Origin: Bog-950 sp044228435
GTDB lineage: Bacteria > Bacteroidota > Bacteroidia > Chitinophagales > LD1
Direction of reading: 5' to 3'
Length of the DNA: 64,000 nucleotides
Assembly: GCA_044228435.1 (NCBI GenBank)
Contig: JBGAUW010000003.1
Span: 186,001-250,000 of the forward strand
The notes under the pieces are model-generated. The model was not told the DNA's origin and did no database searches. It saw only the letters and a program-made list of their open reading frames with translations. How positions within the stretch are numbered: position 1 is the first letter of the stretch; every line of letters starts with the position of its first letter. Both the position numbers and the translations under genes were made by a program. This document shows, one piece after another, positions 7,863 through 16,973 of the stretch.

Positions 7863-10019
7863 TTATCTCACTTCAAAGGTTAGCCTTTGCATATTTTCAT
7901 CGCGCGAATTGTTGCCCACCATCACCTCATACTTTCCTTTTTCTAGTACCCATGTTTTAGTTTCGGCATTATAGTAAGCAAGGTCATCTTCCGGCAAAAT
8001 AAACTCAACTTCTTTTTCTTCACCCGGTTGTAGGTAAACTTTGCTAAAGCCACGCAATAGTTTTTCAGGTCTGTCAATTTCCGATTTGGGGAAACCTACA
8101 TACAACTGCACTACTTCTGCCCCTGCATGGCTCCCTGAATTCTTAACCTTCGCCGAAAACTTTAAGACATCCGAAGTTTTAAAAACTTCGGATGTCTTAA
8201 GCGCTGATAACTGAAATGAGGTATAACTCAACCCAAACCCAAAAGGATAACGCGGCTCTTTTTTCTCTTTATCAAAAAGGGTATAGCCATGGTAGTAACC
8301 ATACTCTGCGCTATCGGCCCATGAGTTAAAAGGTGGTAAATCGCTCTCTAACCTGGGCACAGTAAACGGCAGCTTACCCGAAGGGTTTACATCGCCAAAC
8401 AGAATACGGGCTAAGGCATTGCCCCCCTCCATACCATTATAAAACGTTTCTATAATGGCGGGTACCTTATTATGCCATTCTTCTACCGTTACCACACTGC
8501 CAGCCACCAGACCAACTACAACTTTAGTATTTACATCGCTGGCAGCTTGTATCACGGCAATATCCTGCGGGTGCAAATGCAAATACTCCCGGTCGCCGCC
8601 TACACCCAGTATACCGGTGCGGGTTATAAAGTTTTTCTTGTCGGGGTTTTGCTTATCGCGTATCTGCCCGTTGCCTATAAACTCGCCTTCATCTAAATAT
8701 GTGGTGCCCGCAACTATAATTACTGCATCGGCATTTTTACAAATGGCTTTAATGGCCACTAAATCATTAGTTGGGGCAGTAACTACTTCTACCGCAGTTC
8801 CGGTAAAGTAGTTTGCGATTCCCTCAAAAGGCGATACTATATAGTTTGGAAACACACGGCTGCTGCCATGGTCGCCGGTTTGCTTTACATCAGCCAGCGA
8901 ACCAATTACGGCTATACGTTTTACTTTAGTTCTATCAAGCGGTAAAAAGTTGTTTTCGTTTTTTAAAAGCACGGCGCTTTTTTCGGCTACTTCGTGCGCC
9001 AAATCAACATGTGCTTTACAACCTACTAAATCTTTAGGATAGGCCTGCTCATCTTTCCGCAAAGTAAAAAGCAGTTTGGTGCTTATTATCGGCAAAATCA
9101 AATCATCAATTTGTTTTTCGGTTATGGTACCCGCTTTTAGTAGCTGCTTTACCTTTTTTAGCGAGTAAAAATTGCCGGCAGGCATTTCAATATTCATACC
9201 GGCTTCAATTCCCTTCCGGGTATCGTATAAGCCATTCTGCCAATCGCTGGTTATGTAGCCCTTAAATCCCCAGTCCTTACGCAGTATATCGGTTAGTAGC
9301 AGTTTACTGTGCCCGCAATACTCGCCATTTAGTTTGTTGTAAGCGCTCATTACCGATGCCACCCCACTTTCAATTACCCGTTTAAAGTGCGGCAGGTAAA
9401 CTTCGTGCAAAGTGCGCTCATCCATATTCATACTTCCGCCAAAGCGGTTGTTCTCCATACTATTAGCGGCAAAGTGTTTGGCACAGGCCTGCACGTTGTG
9501 CTTTTGTATGCCTTTAGTTAAAGCCACAGCCATTACGCCTACATGGTGCGGGTCTTCGCCGTAAGTTTCCTGCGCGCGGCCCCAGGCCGGGTGGCGTAGC
9601 AGGTTCATACAAACAGCGCCCGAGTAGTTTGCGTTTAAAGCCCTTATTTCTTCGGCCATTGCTTCACCCACCCGCGTTTCTAACTCAACATCCCAACTGG
9701 CGCCCCGCGCCATTGTAACCGGAAAGGCCGTTGCACCCTTATGCAGCGATACGCCCCGCGGGCCATCTAAAAAAACAGTAGAGGGCACACCTAATTTGGC
9801 GCAGCCGCCCGCTTTTACCGGTTTTATTTTTTTCGAAAAAATTATACTCAGCCCAAATCGAATCATCCCGTGTCCGTGCATTTCGTTCACTTTTTCTTTC
9901 AGGCTCATTTGTGCTACAATTTGCTGCGCACGGGCTTCCGTTTCAGTGGTTGATATTGTTTGGGCTTGCATAGTTATTGCAATTAAAAAACAGGTTATAA
10001 AAGCGGTAGCGCGCAACAT
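7863..10019 (-). CDS. Glycoside hydrolase family 3 beta-glucosidase
   Basis: A 718-residue exported GH3 enzyme that removes terminal beta-linked glucose or xylose from oligosaccharides. The signal peptide is MLRATAFITCFLIAITMQAQ. The N-terminal TIM barrel contains FLDGPRGVSLHKGATAFP, RAQETYGEDPHHVG, KHFAANSMENNRF and the nucleophile Asp (about residue 258) in GYITSDWQNG. The second alpha/beta domain includes GTTYLDEGEFIGN and DREYLHLHP. The fibronectin-III-like domain at the end includes SYTSFQLSAL and AGAEVVQLYVG. The length is normal. An oddity: 13 residues at the start of the FnIII-like domain (KTSEVFKTSDVLK) are encoded by a perfect 39-bp palindrome at 8162-8200, listed separately. The frame stays open across it and the neighbouring domain is intact, so the enzyme is probably active. 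Confidence 0.96.
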   Translation of the reverse strand: MLRATAFITCFLIAITMQAQTISTTETEARAQQIVAQMSLKEKVNEMHGHGMIRFGLSIIFSKKIKPVKAGGCAKLGVPSTVFLDGPRGVSLHKGATAFPVTMARGASWDVELETRVGEAMAEEIRALNANYSGAVCMNLLRHPAWGRAQETYGEDPHHVGVMAVALTKGIQKHNVQACAKHFAANSMENNRFGGSMNMDERTLHEVYLPHFKRVIESGVASVMSAYNKLNGEYCGHSKLLLTDILRKDWGFKGYITSDWQNGLYDTRKGIEAGMNIEMPAGNFYSLKKVKQLLKAGTITEKQIDDLILPIISTKLLFTLRKDEQAYPKDLVGCKAHVDLAHEVAEKSAVLLKNENNFLPLDRTKVKRIAVIGSLADVKQTGDHGSSRVFPNYIVSPFEGIANYFTGTAVEVVTAPTNDLVAIKAICKNADAVIIVAGTTYLDEGEFIGNGQIRDKQNPDKKNFITRTGILGVGGDREYLHLHPQDIAVIQAASDVNTKVVVGLVAGSVVTVEEWHNKVPAIIETFYNGMEGGNALARILFGDVNPSGKLPFTVPRLESDLPPFNSWADSAEYGYYHGYTLFDKEKKEPRYPFGFGLSYTSFQLSALKTSEVFKTSDVLKFSAKVKNSGSHAGAEVVQLYVGFPKSEIDRPEKLLRGFSKVYLQPGEEKEVEFILPEDDLAYYNAETKTWVLEKGKYEVMVGNNSRDENMQRLTFEVR
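8162..8200. repeat. Perfect 39-bp palindrome inside the GH3 gene
   Basis: Two 19-base arms (8162-8180 and 8182-8200) are exact reverse complements around a single central A. The arms read ttaagacatccgaagtttt and its complement. The element is 39 bases, exactly 13 codons, and keeps the GH3 frame, encoding KTSEVFKTSDVLK on the minus strand. Its form (gacatccgaag, A/T core, cttcggatgtc) resembles short interspersed palindromes that I know as repeated elements in Bacteroidota genomes. No second copy is in this window, so the repeat status needs the whole genome. Confidence 0.85.
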
Positions 10020-10111
10020 ATACCAGCCAAAATAGTTTATAGCCGCATATTTTCACACTCCTTCACTTTTAGGGCTTTTACTTTACTGCGCATAAAGTTA
10101 TTTTAGCGCCC

Positions 10112-10537
10112 ATGTTAAAGTTACTCGTTACATCGGTTTGTTGCTTTTTATTATTTGTGTTTGGCAGCGCACAGCAACCCACAAAAGCAGTAGTGCATAA
10201 AGTGCAATCGCTGCCTGCCAAGATGTTTTTAACCATGCGCGATTCTACCACCAGTATGGACGTGGTAATGATGCAGGGCAAAGGCGGCAGCCTTAGCCTG
10301 GATGGGCGCAACGTAAAATTGTTTAATGCCTTTTTTGAAAGCAAAGCAGCCCCCAAAACCAATGCGCCTATGGGCGGCAACATTATGTGGCTAATAAACG
10401 GCCGGGAATTTATTTCGGGCACTTATTACCTGGGCGATAGCACGGGATATGTGGTATTTAATAAAGATGGCAGTGAATATGTAAACCTGCTTAACAAACA
10501 GGGCAATTCGTTTTTTAAATCGCAGGTTAAACAGTAA
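10112..10537 (+). CDS. Secreted protein of unknown function
   Basis: A 141-residue protein that I do not recognise. MLKLLVTSVCCFLLFVFGSAQQ is a signal peptide with a predicted cut after SAQ or AQQ. The mature part is small and beta-rich with many short turns (GKGGSLSLDGRNVKLFNAFFES; GREFISGTYYLGDSTGYVVFN). The end, GSEYVNLLNKQGNSFFKSQ, has the look of a one-domain periplasmic lipocalin- or META-like protein, but no motif is firm. It is 25 bases upstream of yajQ on the same strand and may share a transcript with it. Base composition matches its neighbours. Confidence 0.7.
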   Translation: MLKLLVTSVCCFLLFVFGSAQQPTKAVVHKVQSLPAKMFLTMRDSTTSMDVVMMQGKGGSLSLDGRNVKLFNAFFESKAAPKTNAPMGGNIMWLINGREFISGTYYLGDSTGYVVFNKDGSEYVNLLNKQGNSFFKSQVKQ

Positions 10538-10562
10538 CATTTTTAATCTTAATACTTTTACA

Positions 10563-11054
10563 ATGCCAAGTTTTGATATAGTAAGCAAGGTAGATGCACA
10601 GGCGGTAGAAAACACCATTAACGTGGCCCGGAAAGAGATTGTAAACCGTTATGATTTTCATGGCTCTAAAACCGAGGTAGACTTTAATAAAAAAGACCTT
10701 ACGCTTTTAATAACCACCGAAAACGAAATGCGCCTGGGCGCCGCATTGGATATTATAATTAACCGCGGCTTAAAGCAAGGTATAGATGCCCGTAGCTATG
10801 ATGTAAGTAAAGAGCATTACAACAGTGGCCCAATGGTAAAAAAAGAGGTAAAACTTAAAAACGGGCTGGATAAGGATGTAATGAAAAAAATAGCCAAGGC
10901 TATAAAAGATAGCGGCTTAAAAGTGCAGGCGGCGCAAATGGATAATATAGTGCGCGTAACCGCTAAAAAAATTGACGACCTGCAGCAGGTAATAGCCTTA
11001 CTGCGCGGTGGAGATTATGGTTACCCTTTGCAGTTTGACAATATGAAGAGTTAA
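10563..11054 (+). CDS. yajQ: YajQ-family nucleotide-binding protein
   Basis: A 163-residue cytoplasmic protein of the YajQ (UPF0234/DUF520) family. The family folds as two ferredoxin-like halves. Some members bind nucleotides, tRNA or cyclic di-GMP. Family marks are MPSFDIVSKVDAQAVENTIN at the start, EIVNRYDFHGSKTEVDFNKK, the middle GLKQGIDARSYDVSKEH and the end VIALLRGGDYGYPLQFDN. The length equals the family norm. It lies 50 bases upstream of the YbaB gene in the same direction. A c-di-GMP role has been shown for Xanthomonas and Pseudomonas homologues, but nothing here shows which ligand this copy binds. Confidence 0.96.
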   Translation: MPSFDIVSKVDAQAVENTINVARKEIVNRYDFHGSKTEVDFNKKDLTLLITTENEMRLGAALDIIINRGLKQGIDARSYDVSKEHYNSGPMVKKEVKLKNGLDKDVMKKIAKAIKDSGLKVQAAQMDNIVRVTAKKIDDLQQVIALLRGGDYGYPLQFDNMKS

Positions 11055-11104
11055 CTTTTTGTATTTAATCTTAATACTTATTAATAAAACTTAATATTAC
11101 TTAT

Positions 11105-11389
11105 ATGGGCTTTTTCGACCAAATGAAACAACTGAAGGAATTGCAGGAAAAAATGGAGGAAACCAAAAAAAGGTTAGAGACCATTGAAGTAGATGGAGAG
11201 AACGAATATGTGCGAGTTACTGTTTCGGGTAACCGCAGGGTTAAGAATGTAGAGATTTTAAAAATGGACGATAAACTTGTGCTGGAAGGCAAACTGCAAT
11301 CTGCTATTAACGAAGCGCTGGAAAAGGCCGATGGCATTATGCAAAGCGAAATGATGGGCGCTATGCCTAAAATACCGGGGCTGGGCTAA
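11105..11389 (+). CDS. YbaB/EbfC-family nucleoid-associated protein
   Basis: A 94-residue protein that matches the YbaB/EbfC DNA-binding family, which forms tweezer-like dimers on DNA. It has the long N-terminal amphipathic helix (FDQMKQLKELQEKMEETKKR), a central antiparallel sheet (VRVTVSGNRRVKNVEILKM) and a C-terminal helix (LQSAINEALEKADGIMQ), followed by a short Met/Pro/Gly tail. In many bacteria ybaB sits between dnaX and recR. Here it follows yajQ instead, and no recR is nearby. The ATG at 11105 is the only reasonable start. Confidence 0.92.
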   Translation: MGFFDQMKQLKELQEKMEETKKRLETIEVDGENEYVRVTVSGNRRVKNVEILKMDDKLVLEGKLQSAINEALEKADGIMQSEMMGAMPKIPGLG

Positions 11390-11433
11390 TAAACTCTGCG
11401 ATAAATTAAATTATTGGCACACAAACCAAAAGC

Positions 11434-12435
11434 GTGAACACCAAACAAATAGACCTTGCCAACATTGGGCTAATGCTTTTTTCGTGCGTGGCGGCGTTTG
11501 TTATTCCATTCGAGCTGTTTTTGTTTTCGTATGCCGTACTCGGCCCTCTGCATTACCTTACCGAAATTACCTGGCTGCATAAGCGCGATTACTTTACCAA
11601 TGGCAAGTTTGACTATGTATGGTTAATTGCCCTTTGCGTAGTGTTGTTTTTGCTAACCTTTGTATTTACAGGCAACCCCGATGCAGCCAACTTTTTAATA
11701 TACCTCGCCTTTGCAAGTGCCCTGGGCTTTATAATTTTTAAAGATATACTTTGGAAAATAGTGTTCGTACTGGTGGCCGGCTTTTTAGGCGGACTTATTC
11801 TTAAAGCGCCTATGTTCTTTTTCCTTTTTGCCATTTTTCTGCCTACCCTGATACACGTATTTATTTTTACAGGCTTATTTATTTTGCTGGGGGCATTAAA
11901 AAATAAAAGTGCAACCGGTATAGCCTCGCTGGTAGTGTTTGTTGCCTGCGCCACCAGTTTTTTTGTGCTGTATCCGCACTTTAGCTTTTACACGGTAAGC
12001 GACTACGCCCAAAAAACACTAATTGATAGTGGCTTTGCCATGGTTAACCAATCGTTTATACATATTTTTAAGCTGGGCGCAACTGCCCGCGAAAACGTAT
12101 TTGCCTCTAACATAGGCTTTGGTATTATGCGTTTTATAGCTTTTGCCTATACCTACCATTACCTTAACTGGTTCTCTAAAACATCGGTTATTAAATGGCA
12201 CCTTATCCCTAAAAAATGGTTGGCATCGGTAGTTGTTTTATGGCTCGCATCTATTGGCCTTTATGCGTACGATTATAAAACAGGTCTTATTGCTCTTTAC
12301 TTCCTAAGCATGTTGCATGTATTTCTGGAGTTTCCACTCAATTACCGCTCGTTTATTGGCATAGGCGAAGAGGTGGGCAAACTTGCGGGCCTCCGCAAAC
12401 AGCCCGTGGTGGTTACCCCCGTTAAGAAAAAGTAA
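11434..12435 (+). CDS. Polytopic membrane protein with conserved-looking His motifs, function unknown
   Basis: A 333-residue inner-membrane protein with about nine hydrophobic segments. The start is a GTG at 11434. No ATG lies before the first membrane segment. Histidines lie at the ends of membrane segments in repeated aromatic contexts: VLGPLHYLTEITWLHKRDYF (about residues 36-55), LIHVFIF (about 138-144), TYHYLNWFSKTSVIKWHLIP (about 233-252) and SMLHVFLEFPLNYRSF (about 292-307). I associate this pattern with a Bacteroidota family that is sometimes labelled beta-carotene 15,15'-monooxygenase-like, which would fit a membrane metal centre, but I cannot confirm the assignment. It follows ybaB by 44 bases and is followed by a small hairpin. 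Confidence 0.72.
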   Translation: MNTKQIDLANIGLMLFSCVAAFVIPFELFLFSYAVLGPLHYLTEITWLHKRDYFTNGKFDYVWLIALCVVLFLLTFVFTGNPDAANFLIYLAFASALGFIIFKDILWKIVFVLVAGFLGGLILKAPMFFFLFAIFLPTLIHVFIFTGLFILLGALKNKSATGIASLVVFVACATSFFVLYPHFSFYTVSDYAQKTLIDSGFAMVNQSFIHIFKLGATARENVFASNIGFGIMRFIAFAYTYHYLNWFSKTSVIKWHLIPKKWLASVVVLWLASIGLYAYDYKTGLIALYFLSMLHVFLEFPLNYRSFIGIGEEVGKLAGLRKQPVVVTPVKKK

Positions 12436-12439
12436 AACA

Positions 12440-12459
12440 AAGCAAGGCCGCCCTTGCTT
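12440..12459 (+). terminator. Hairpin after the polytopic membrane protein gene
   Basis: An 8-base perfect stem (aagcaagg at 12440-12447 and ccttgctt at 12452-12459) closes a ccgc loop 5 bases after the stop codon. An A-run precedes it, but only a weak T-containing tract follows, so it may be a modest intrinsic terminator or an RNA 3'-end stabiliser. Confidence 0.45.
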
Positions 12460-12499
12460 CATATTCGCATTTCATTAATTTCATGTAAAATTAAGGTTA

Positions 12500-13681
12500 A
12501 TGAAACGTTACGCTCTGCCGTTTGCCATTCTGCTGTTTATGTTTGCCTCTTGCAAAAAAGATAAAGCCACCACCCAGATTTACGATAACGGCCCTACCGA
12601 TAGTTTAAAAATGAACCAAATGCAGGTAATAGCCAGCCACAACAGCTACCACCTAAAAACTAACGATAGTGTTTTTAACTGGCTTTTAGAGGCTGCGGCT
12701 GCAGGTATATTGCCCTCGCAATACGACCCAAAAGGAATCGATTACAGCCATTTACCGTTAGAGCAGCAGTTTGATAATTATAATGTGCGCGGTATTGAGT
12801 TAGATATATACTACGACCCTAACGGCGGCAATTTTTATAACCGCCAGGGCATGCGCTTTGTATCGCAGGATGTAGAATCGCATGAAGACGCATTAAAGCA
12901 ACCGGGGTTTAAAATTGTACACATCCCCGATTTTGATTTCAATACCAACTACCTTACGTTTAAACAGGCGCTTACTGCCGTTTATAACTGGAGCACAGCC
13001 CACCCTAACCACCTGCCCATTTTTATTAATGTAGAAACTAAAGATGATGACGCGCCCGGAAACATGATAAACGGGTTGAACCTTACTACCGGCATTCCAT
13101 TTGATGCCACTGCCTGCGATAAATTGGATGAAGAGATTAAATCGGTGTTTGGCGAAGCTTTGGATAAAGTAATAACCCCCGATAAAGTAAAAGGCAGCTA
13201 TAGTACCTTAGAGGCCGCCGCATTGGCGGGTAACTGGCCCCAGTTGGCTCAAGCCAGGGGCAAAGTTGTATTTGCAATGCAGGGCTCAGCCGAGTCGCTT
13301 TATAAAGCAGGCCACCCTTCGTTGCAAGGCAGAGCTATGTTTGTATACTCTAACCCCGGCAAAGCCGAGGCAGCCTTTGTTATACTAAATAACCCTACGG
13401 GTAGTAAAGTCCAGATACAACAACGGGTGGCCCAGGGCTATATAGTGCGCACCCGCTCCGATTCAGACACCAAAGAGGCGCGCAATGGCGACTATACCGA
13501 TATGAATAATGCCTTTGAAAGTGGCGCACAAATAATTTCGACTGATTACTATAAGGCAGACCCACGCGCCGGAACACCGGGCTGGACAGATTTCCATGTT
13601 CAGTTTCCCAATCACGAACTGGCCCGCATTAATAGTTTTTCGGCAGCAGGACAGGTAAACTTAGGAACTATAAAAGAATAA
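12500..13681 (+). CDS. Lipoprotein, Ca2+-dependent phosphoinositide phospholipase C family
   Basis: A 393-residue lipoprotein: MKRYALPFAILLFMFASC ends in a lipobox with Cys18, followed by KKDK. The mature part matches the PI-PLC-C1 (Ca2+-dependent phosphoinositide-specific phospholipase C) family. MNQMQVIASHNSYH carries the first catalytic His, VRGIELDIYYD the Glu/Asp metal ligands, and IFINVETKDDD the further acidic ligands. The VESHEDALKQPGFKIVHIPD region should carry the second His. These enzymes cleave phosphatidylinositol-type head groups. In a bacterium that may not make much PI, the substrate could be host or environmental lipids, or other phosphodiesters. The neighbouring gene encodes a metallophosphoesterase. 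The length is normal for this family. Confidence 0.88.
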   Translation: MKRYALPFAILLFMFASCKKDKATTQIYDNGPTDSLKMNQMQVIASHNSYHLKTNDSVFNWLLEAAAAGILPSQYDPKGIDYSHLPLEQQFDNYNVRGIELDIYYDPNGGNFYNRQGMRFVSQDVESHEDALKQPGFKIVHIPDFDFNTNYLTFKQALTAVYNWSTAHPNHLPIFINVETKDDDAPGNMINGLNLTTGIPFDATACDKLDEEIKSVFGEALDKVITPDKVKGSYSTLEAAALAGNWPQLAQARGKVVFAMQGSAESLYKAGHPSLQGRAMFVYSNPGKAEAAFVILNNPTGSKVQIQQRVAQGYIVRTRSDSDTKEARNGDYTDMNNAFESGAQIISTDYYKADPRAGTPGWTDFHVQFPNHELARINSFSAAGQVNLGTIKE

Positions 13682-13718
13682 CGTTAGGGTAACATTGCCC
13701 TGCGAACTTTGAGCGCTT

Positions 13719-14513
13719 ATGGCCGATGCAAAAAGAAAGGTAAAGGTAGCAGTGATAAGCGATGTGCACCTGGGCTTTGTAGGCTGCAAGGCTAAAGAGC
13801 TGAATAAATACCTTAAAAGTATAGACCCCGAAACGCTGATTATAAACGGCGACTTTATTGATATCTGGCAATTCAGATCTTATTACTTCCCTAAATCGCA
13901 CTCTAAAGTTTTACAGCGTGTTTTTAAATTTATATCCGATGGGGTAAAGGTATATTACCTTACCGGCAACCACGATGAGTTGCTCAGGCGCTACAGCGGC
14001 CTTAACCTGGGCAATTTGGTGCTGGATGATAAAGTGATTTTGAATTTAGATGGTAAAAAGCATTGGTTTTTTCACGGCGATATTTTTGATGTAACCATGC
14101 AGGGCTCGCGCTGGCTGGCTAAATTGGGTACAACAGGCTACGAAATTTTGATTCTGATAAATAAAGTAGTTAATTTCTTTTTAGAATTGTTTGGCAGAGA
14201 AAAATCATCTTTTTCGCAGCAGGTAAAAGTGGCTACCAAAAAGGGGATAAAAAAGTTAAGCAATTACGAAACCACAGCAGCCGAAATTGCTTTGGATGAA
14301 GGCTACGATTATGTGATTAACGGGCATATACATATACCCTGTATTAAAGAGATTAAAACAGAACGCGGAAGCGTGATGTACTTAAACAGCGGTGACTGGA
14401 CCGAGAATATGACCGCACTTGAATATAACGATGGAGAATGGAAATTGATTTGGTTTAAAGATTTGATTTTTCCGGCCACGTGGCTAAAAGTAGATGAAGA
14501 AGATTTGCCCTAA
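13719..14513 (+). CDS. UDP-2,3-diacylglucosamine diphosphatase-like metallophosphoesterase (LpxH/LpxH2-like)
   Basis: A 264-residue calcineurin-fold phosphoesterase. The metal-binding motifs are in the usual order: VISDVHLGF (D-x-H), NGDFIDIWQ (G-D), GNHDE, the His in FFHGDIFDV, and NGHIHIP (G-H-x-H). The HGDIFD and DGEWKL surroundings resemble the Bacteroidota enzymes annotated as UDP-2,3-diacylglucosamine diphosphatase. These hydrolyse UDP-2,3-diacylglucosamine to lipid X in lipid A synthesis, on the cytoplasmic face of the membrane. There is no signal peptide. Other lipid A genes are not adjacent, so the exact substrate is an inference from family resemblance. The short central hydrophobic stretch (YEILILINKVVNFFLELF) could be a membrane-contact helix, as in LpxH caps. 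Confidence 0.85.
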   Translation: MADAKRKVKVAVISDVHLGFVGCKAKELNKYLKSIDPETLIINGDFIDIWQFRSYYFPKSHSKVLQRVFKFISDGVKVYYLTGNHDELLRRYSGLNLGNLVLDDKVILNLDGKKHWFFHGDIFDVTMQGSRWLAKLGTTGYEILILINKVVNFFLELFGREKSSFSQQVKVATKKGIKKLSNYETTAAEIALDEGYDYVINGHIHIPCIKEIKTERGSVMYLNSGDWTENMTALEYNDGEWKLIWFKDLIFPATWLKVDEEDLP

Positions 14514-14552
14514 ATAATATAACACCCAAAACCCACCCATAAATATTATTGC

Positions 14553-16973
14553 ATGAAGAAACTTTTTACCTCGGTTTGTACGCTATTGATATGTTGTATT
14601 GCAAGTGCCCAGAATGCCGAAATTTCGGGCACCATAAAAGATGCCGATACTAAGGAAGGTATAGCATCAGCCTCGGTGCGTTATGGAAAAAGCAGCGGCA
14701 CCATTACGGATGCCGAAGGCAAGTTTCGCCTCTCGTTACCGGCCGGTGAATACGAAATTATATTTAGCTCGATAGGCTTTAAAAAAGAACGTGAAAAGGT
14801 AATTCTTACCGCTGGTGAAAAGAAGCGGATGGATATAATGCTTACCTCGGCAGCTTTTAAAATGAACGAAGTGGTTACGGTAAGCCAATACAAAAAAAAT
14901 GCAGCTACTGAAACTATTTCTACGGCGGTTATTGGAAAAGATCAAATTAAAAACACACAAAGCAACGATTTGGGCGAAGCGATAAACAAAACCTCGGGTG
15001 TGTTAGTGCAGGATGGGCAAATTTCTATCCGCGGGGGTAGTTCATTTGCATACGGTGTAGGCTCCCGAACTACTTTATTAGTAGATGGCCTGGATCTTTC
15101 AAGCCAGGACTTGGGACAAACCCAAAACACGCTGGTACCCCTGGAAAACGTAAAACAAATTGAAGTAATTAAGGGTGCGTCATCAGTAATTTATGGGTCT
15201 TCGGCATTAAACGGTGTGGTAAACGTTTTAACCGACTGGCCTACCGAAGAGAAACCTAAAACAGAAATTGAAGCAAACGCCGGCGTTTACGATCAGCCTA
15301 AAGACAAACGTTTAAAATGGTGGGATTCAGCTCCTCCTTTTTTAGGCTCTTTAAATGTTACACACCAGCGCCGCGAAAAAGATTTGCAAATAATTGCCGG
15401 CGGAGCAATAAACTACAGCAGTAGCTATTTGCAGGGAGATAATTTTTGGCGCTTGCGTGGCTTTTTAAAAACACGCTATATCCATCCTAAAATTGCAGGC
15501 TTAACCTTTGGCGCAAATGCCAGCTTTCAAATAGAAAGAGCAGATCAATTCTTCATTTCACAGGATTTAGATTCTCTATCCTTAGTTCCAAAAACTTCTT
15601 CAAGCAGCGAATACAATAAAACAACCATCGATCCGCATCTTAACTATAGCAATCTTAAAGGTCACAACTACAGATTGCAGATACGCTACATTAACATCTT
15701 CCGCAATGGCAACGGAGCGGATATTGATGCAGTTAGCCATGGCCTTACTATAAACAATCAATACCAGTATCGCTTTAAAGAAAAGCTATTGATTTTAACT
15801 GCAGGACTTCCGTTCCAAATGGGTTACTCACAAAGCAACTTATATGTAAACTCTGGCAGCCACTTTAATTTTAATATCGCGGCTTATTTACAAGCCGAGG
15901 TAAATTATAAAATTCTATCGCTGCAGGCGGGAATGCGTTACGAAATAGTTGGGCTCGACACCAACTATACCTTCGGACTGCCCCTCGAATCGCGCAAACA
16001 GCCCGGCCAATACAGCAAAGCAGGAGCCCCCGTTTTTCGCGCCGGCCTCAATATTCAGGCTTCACCTTCTACCAATATCCGCACCAGTTGGGGGCAGGGT
16101 TTCCGCGTTCCCACTATTGGTGAAAAATATGTTGCCCAACCATTTGTGGCAGGAGTTAACATAGTGCCTAACGACACGCTTAAAACTGAAAGTGCCTGGA
16201 ACTTTGAAATAGGAATACAACAAGGCGTTAAAATTAAAGAATGGAAGCTGGGGATAGATGTTGCCTTTTTTTGGCAGGAATACAAGAACTATGTAGAATA
16301 TGTAATAAGTACATGGCCCAACCAGTATTCTGACGGTACACAAATATTCGCCGATAGTTTAGAATTTCCTAAAGGGAGTGGTCAGGTACTAGGGCCAAAA
16401 CCTTTGAATGTTGAAAAAGCCCGTATAGCCGGCTACGAAATAAGTATTGGTACCGATGGTAAATTGGGCCCGGTAGGTTTGCGCATTAATGCCGGCTACA
16501 CCTACACTTACCCTACCCGGAAAGATAATTTTACCGGCGATGCGCACTATACCACCGGTGAATACTTCAGCGACTTTTTTAAATATAATGGCCAGCGTAT
16601 TTCAAAAGAAGATACAGGCTCGAGAGTGCTTGACTATCGCATACGCCACATGTTTAAAGGCGATATAGAAATTAAATACTGGAAGGCCTACCTGGGTGCC
16701 ACCTTCTATTATGTTTCTACACCGGAAAGAGTATCGCCGTTTTACCAAACAGCTGCATACTTTATTTTTGGCGACGACGCTGCCATACAAAAATATCTGG
16801 ATAAACATGGCAACGGCGATTTTGCGATGGACTTGCGTGCCGGTATAAAGTTTAACGACCACTTTGGTATGGGCTTTATTGTAAAGAACGTTACTAACCA
16901 CCTTTACTCCCTGCGTCCGGGTCGCCCTGAACCATTACGTAGTTATACTTTCCAATTCAGATATAATTTTTAA
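14553..16973 (+). CDS. TonB-dependent receptor
   Basis: An 806-residue outer-membrane receptor for TonB-driven uptake. The signal peptide MKKLFTSVCTLLICCIASAQ is followed by a CarboxypepD_reg-like domain (about 22-100, ISGTIKDADTKEGIASASV). The plug domain is at about 120-225 (DLGEAINKTSGVLVQDGQIS; IRGGSSFAYGVGSRTTLLVD; IEVIKGASSVIYGSSALNG). The beta-barrel ends in the classical aromatic C-terminus SYTFQFRYNF. The stop codon overlaps the start of the PhoD gene by one base (taatg), so the two proteins are translationally coupled. This suggests that the receptor imports a phosphate-containing compound or a product released by the phosphatase. The ligand cannot be named from sequence. Confidence 0.95.
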   Translation: MKKLFTSVCTLLICCIASAQNAEISGTIKDADTKEGIASASVRYGKSSGTITDAEGKFRLSLPAGEYEIIFSSIGFKKEREKVILTAGEKKRMDIMLTSAAFKMNEVVTVSQYKKNAATETISTAVIGKDQIKNTQSNDLGEAINKTSGVLVQDGQISIRGGSSFAYGVGSRTTLLVDGLDLSSQDLGQTQNTLVPLENVKQIEVIKGASSVIYGSSALNGVVNVLTDWPTEEKPKTEIEANAGVYDQPKDKRLKWWDSAPPFLGSLNVTHQRREKDLQIIAGGAINYSSSYLQGDNFWRLRGFLKTRYIHPKIAGLTFGANASFQIERADQFFISQDLDSLSLVPKTSSSSEYNKTTIDPHLNYSNLKGHNYRLQIRYINIFRNGNGADIDAVSHGLTINNQYQYRFKEKLLILTAGLPFQMGYSQSNLYVNSGSHFNFNIAAYLQAEVNYKILSLQAGMRYEIVGLDTNYTFGLPLESRKQPGQYSKAGAPVFRAGLNIQASPSTNIRTSWGQGFRVPTIGEKYVAQPFVAGVNIVPNDTLKTESAWNFEIGIQQGVKIKEWKLGIDVAFFWQEYKNYVEYVISTWPNQYSDGTQIFADSLEFPKGSGQVLGPKPLNVEKARIAGYEISIGTDGKLGPVGLRINAGYTYTYPTRKDNFTGDAHYTTGEYFSDFFKYNGQRISKEDTGSRVLDYRIRHMFKGDIEIKYWKAYLGATFYYVSTPERVSPFYQTAAYFIFGDDAAIQKYLDKHGNGDFAMDLRAGIKFNDHFGMGFIVKNVTNHLYSLRPGRPEPLRSYTFQFRYNF

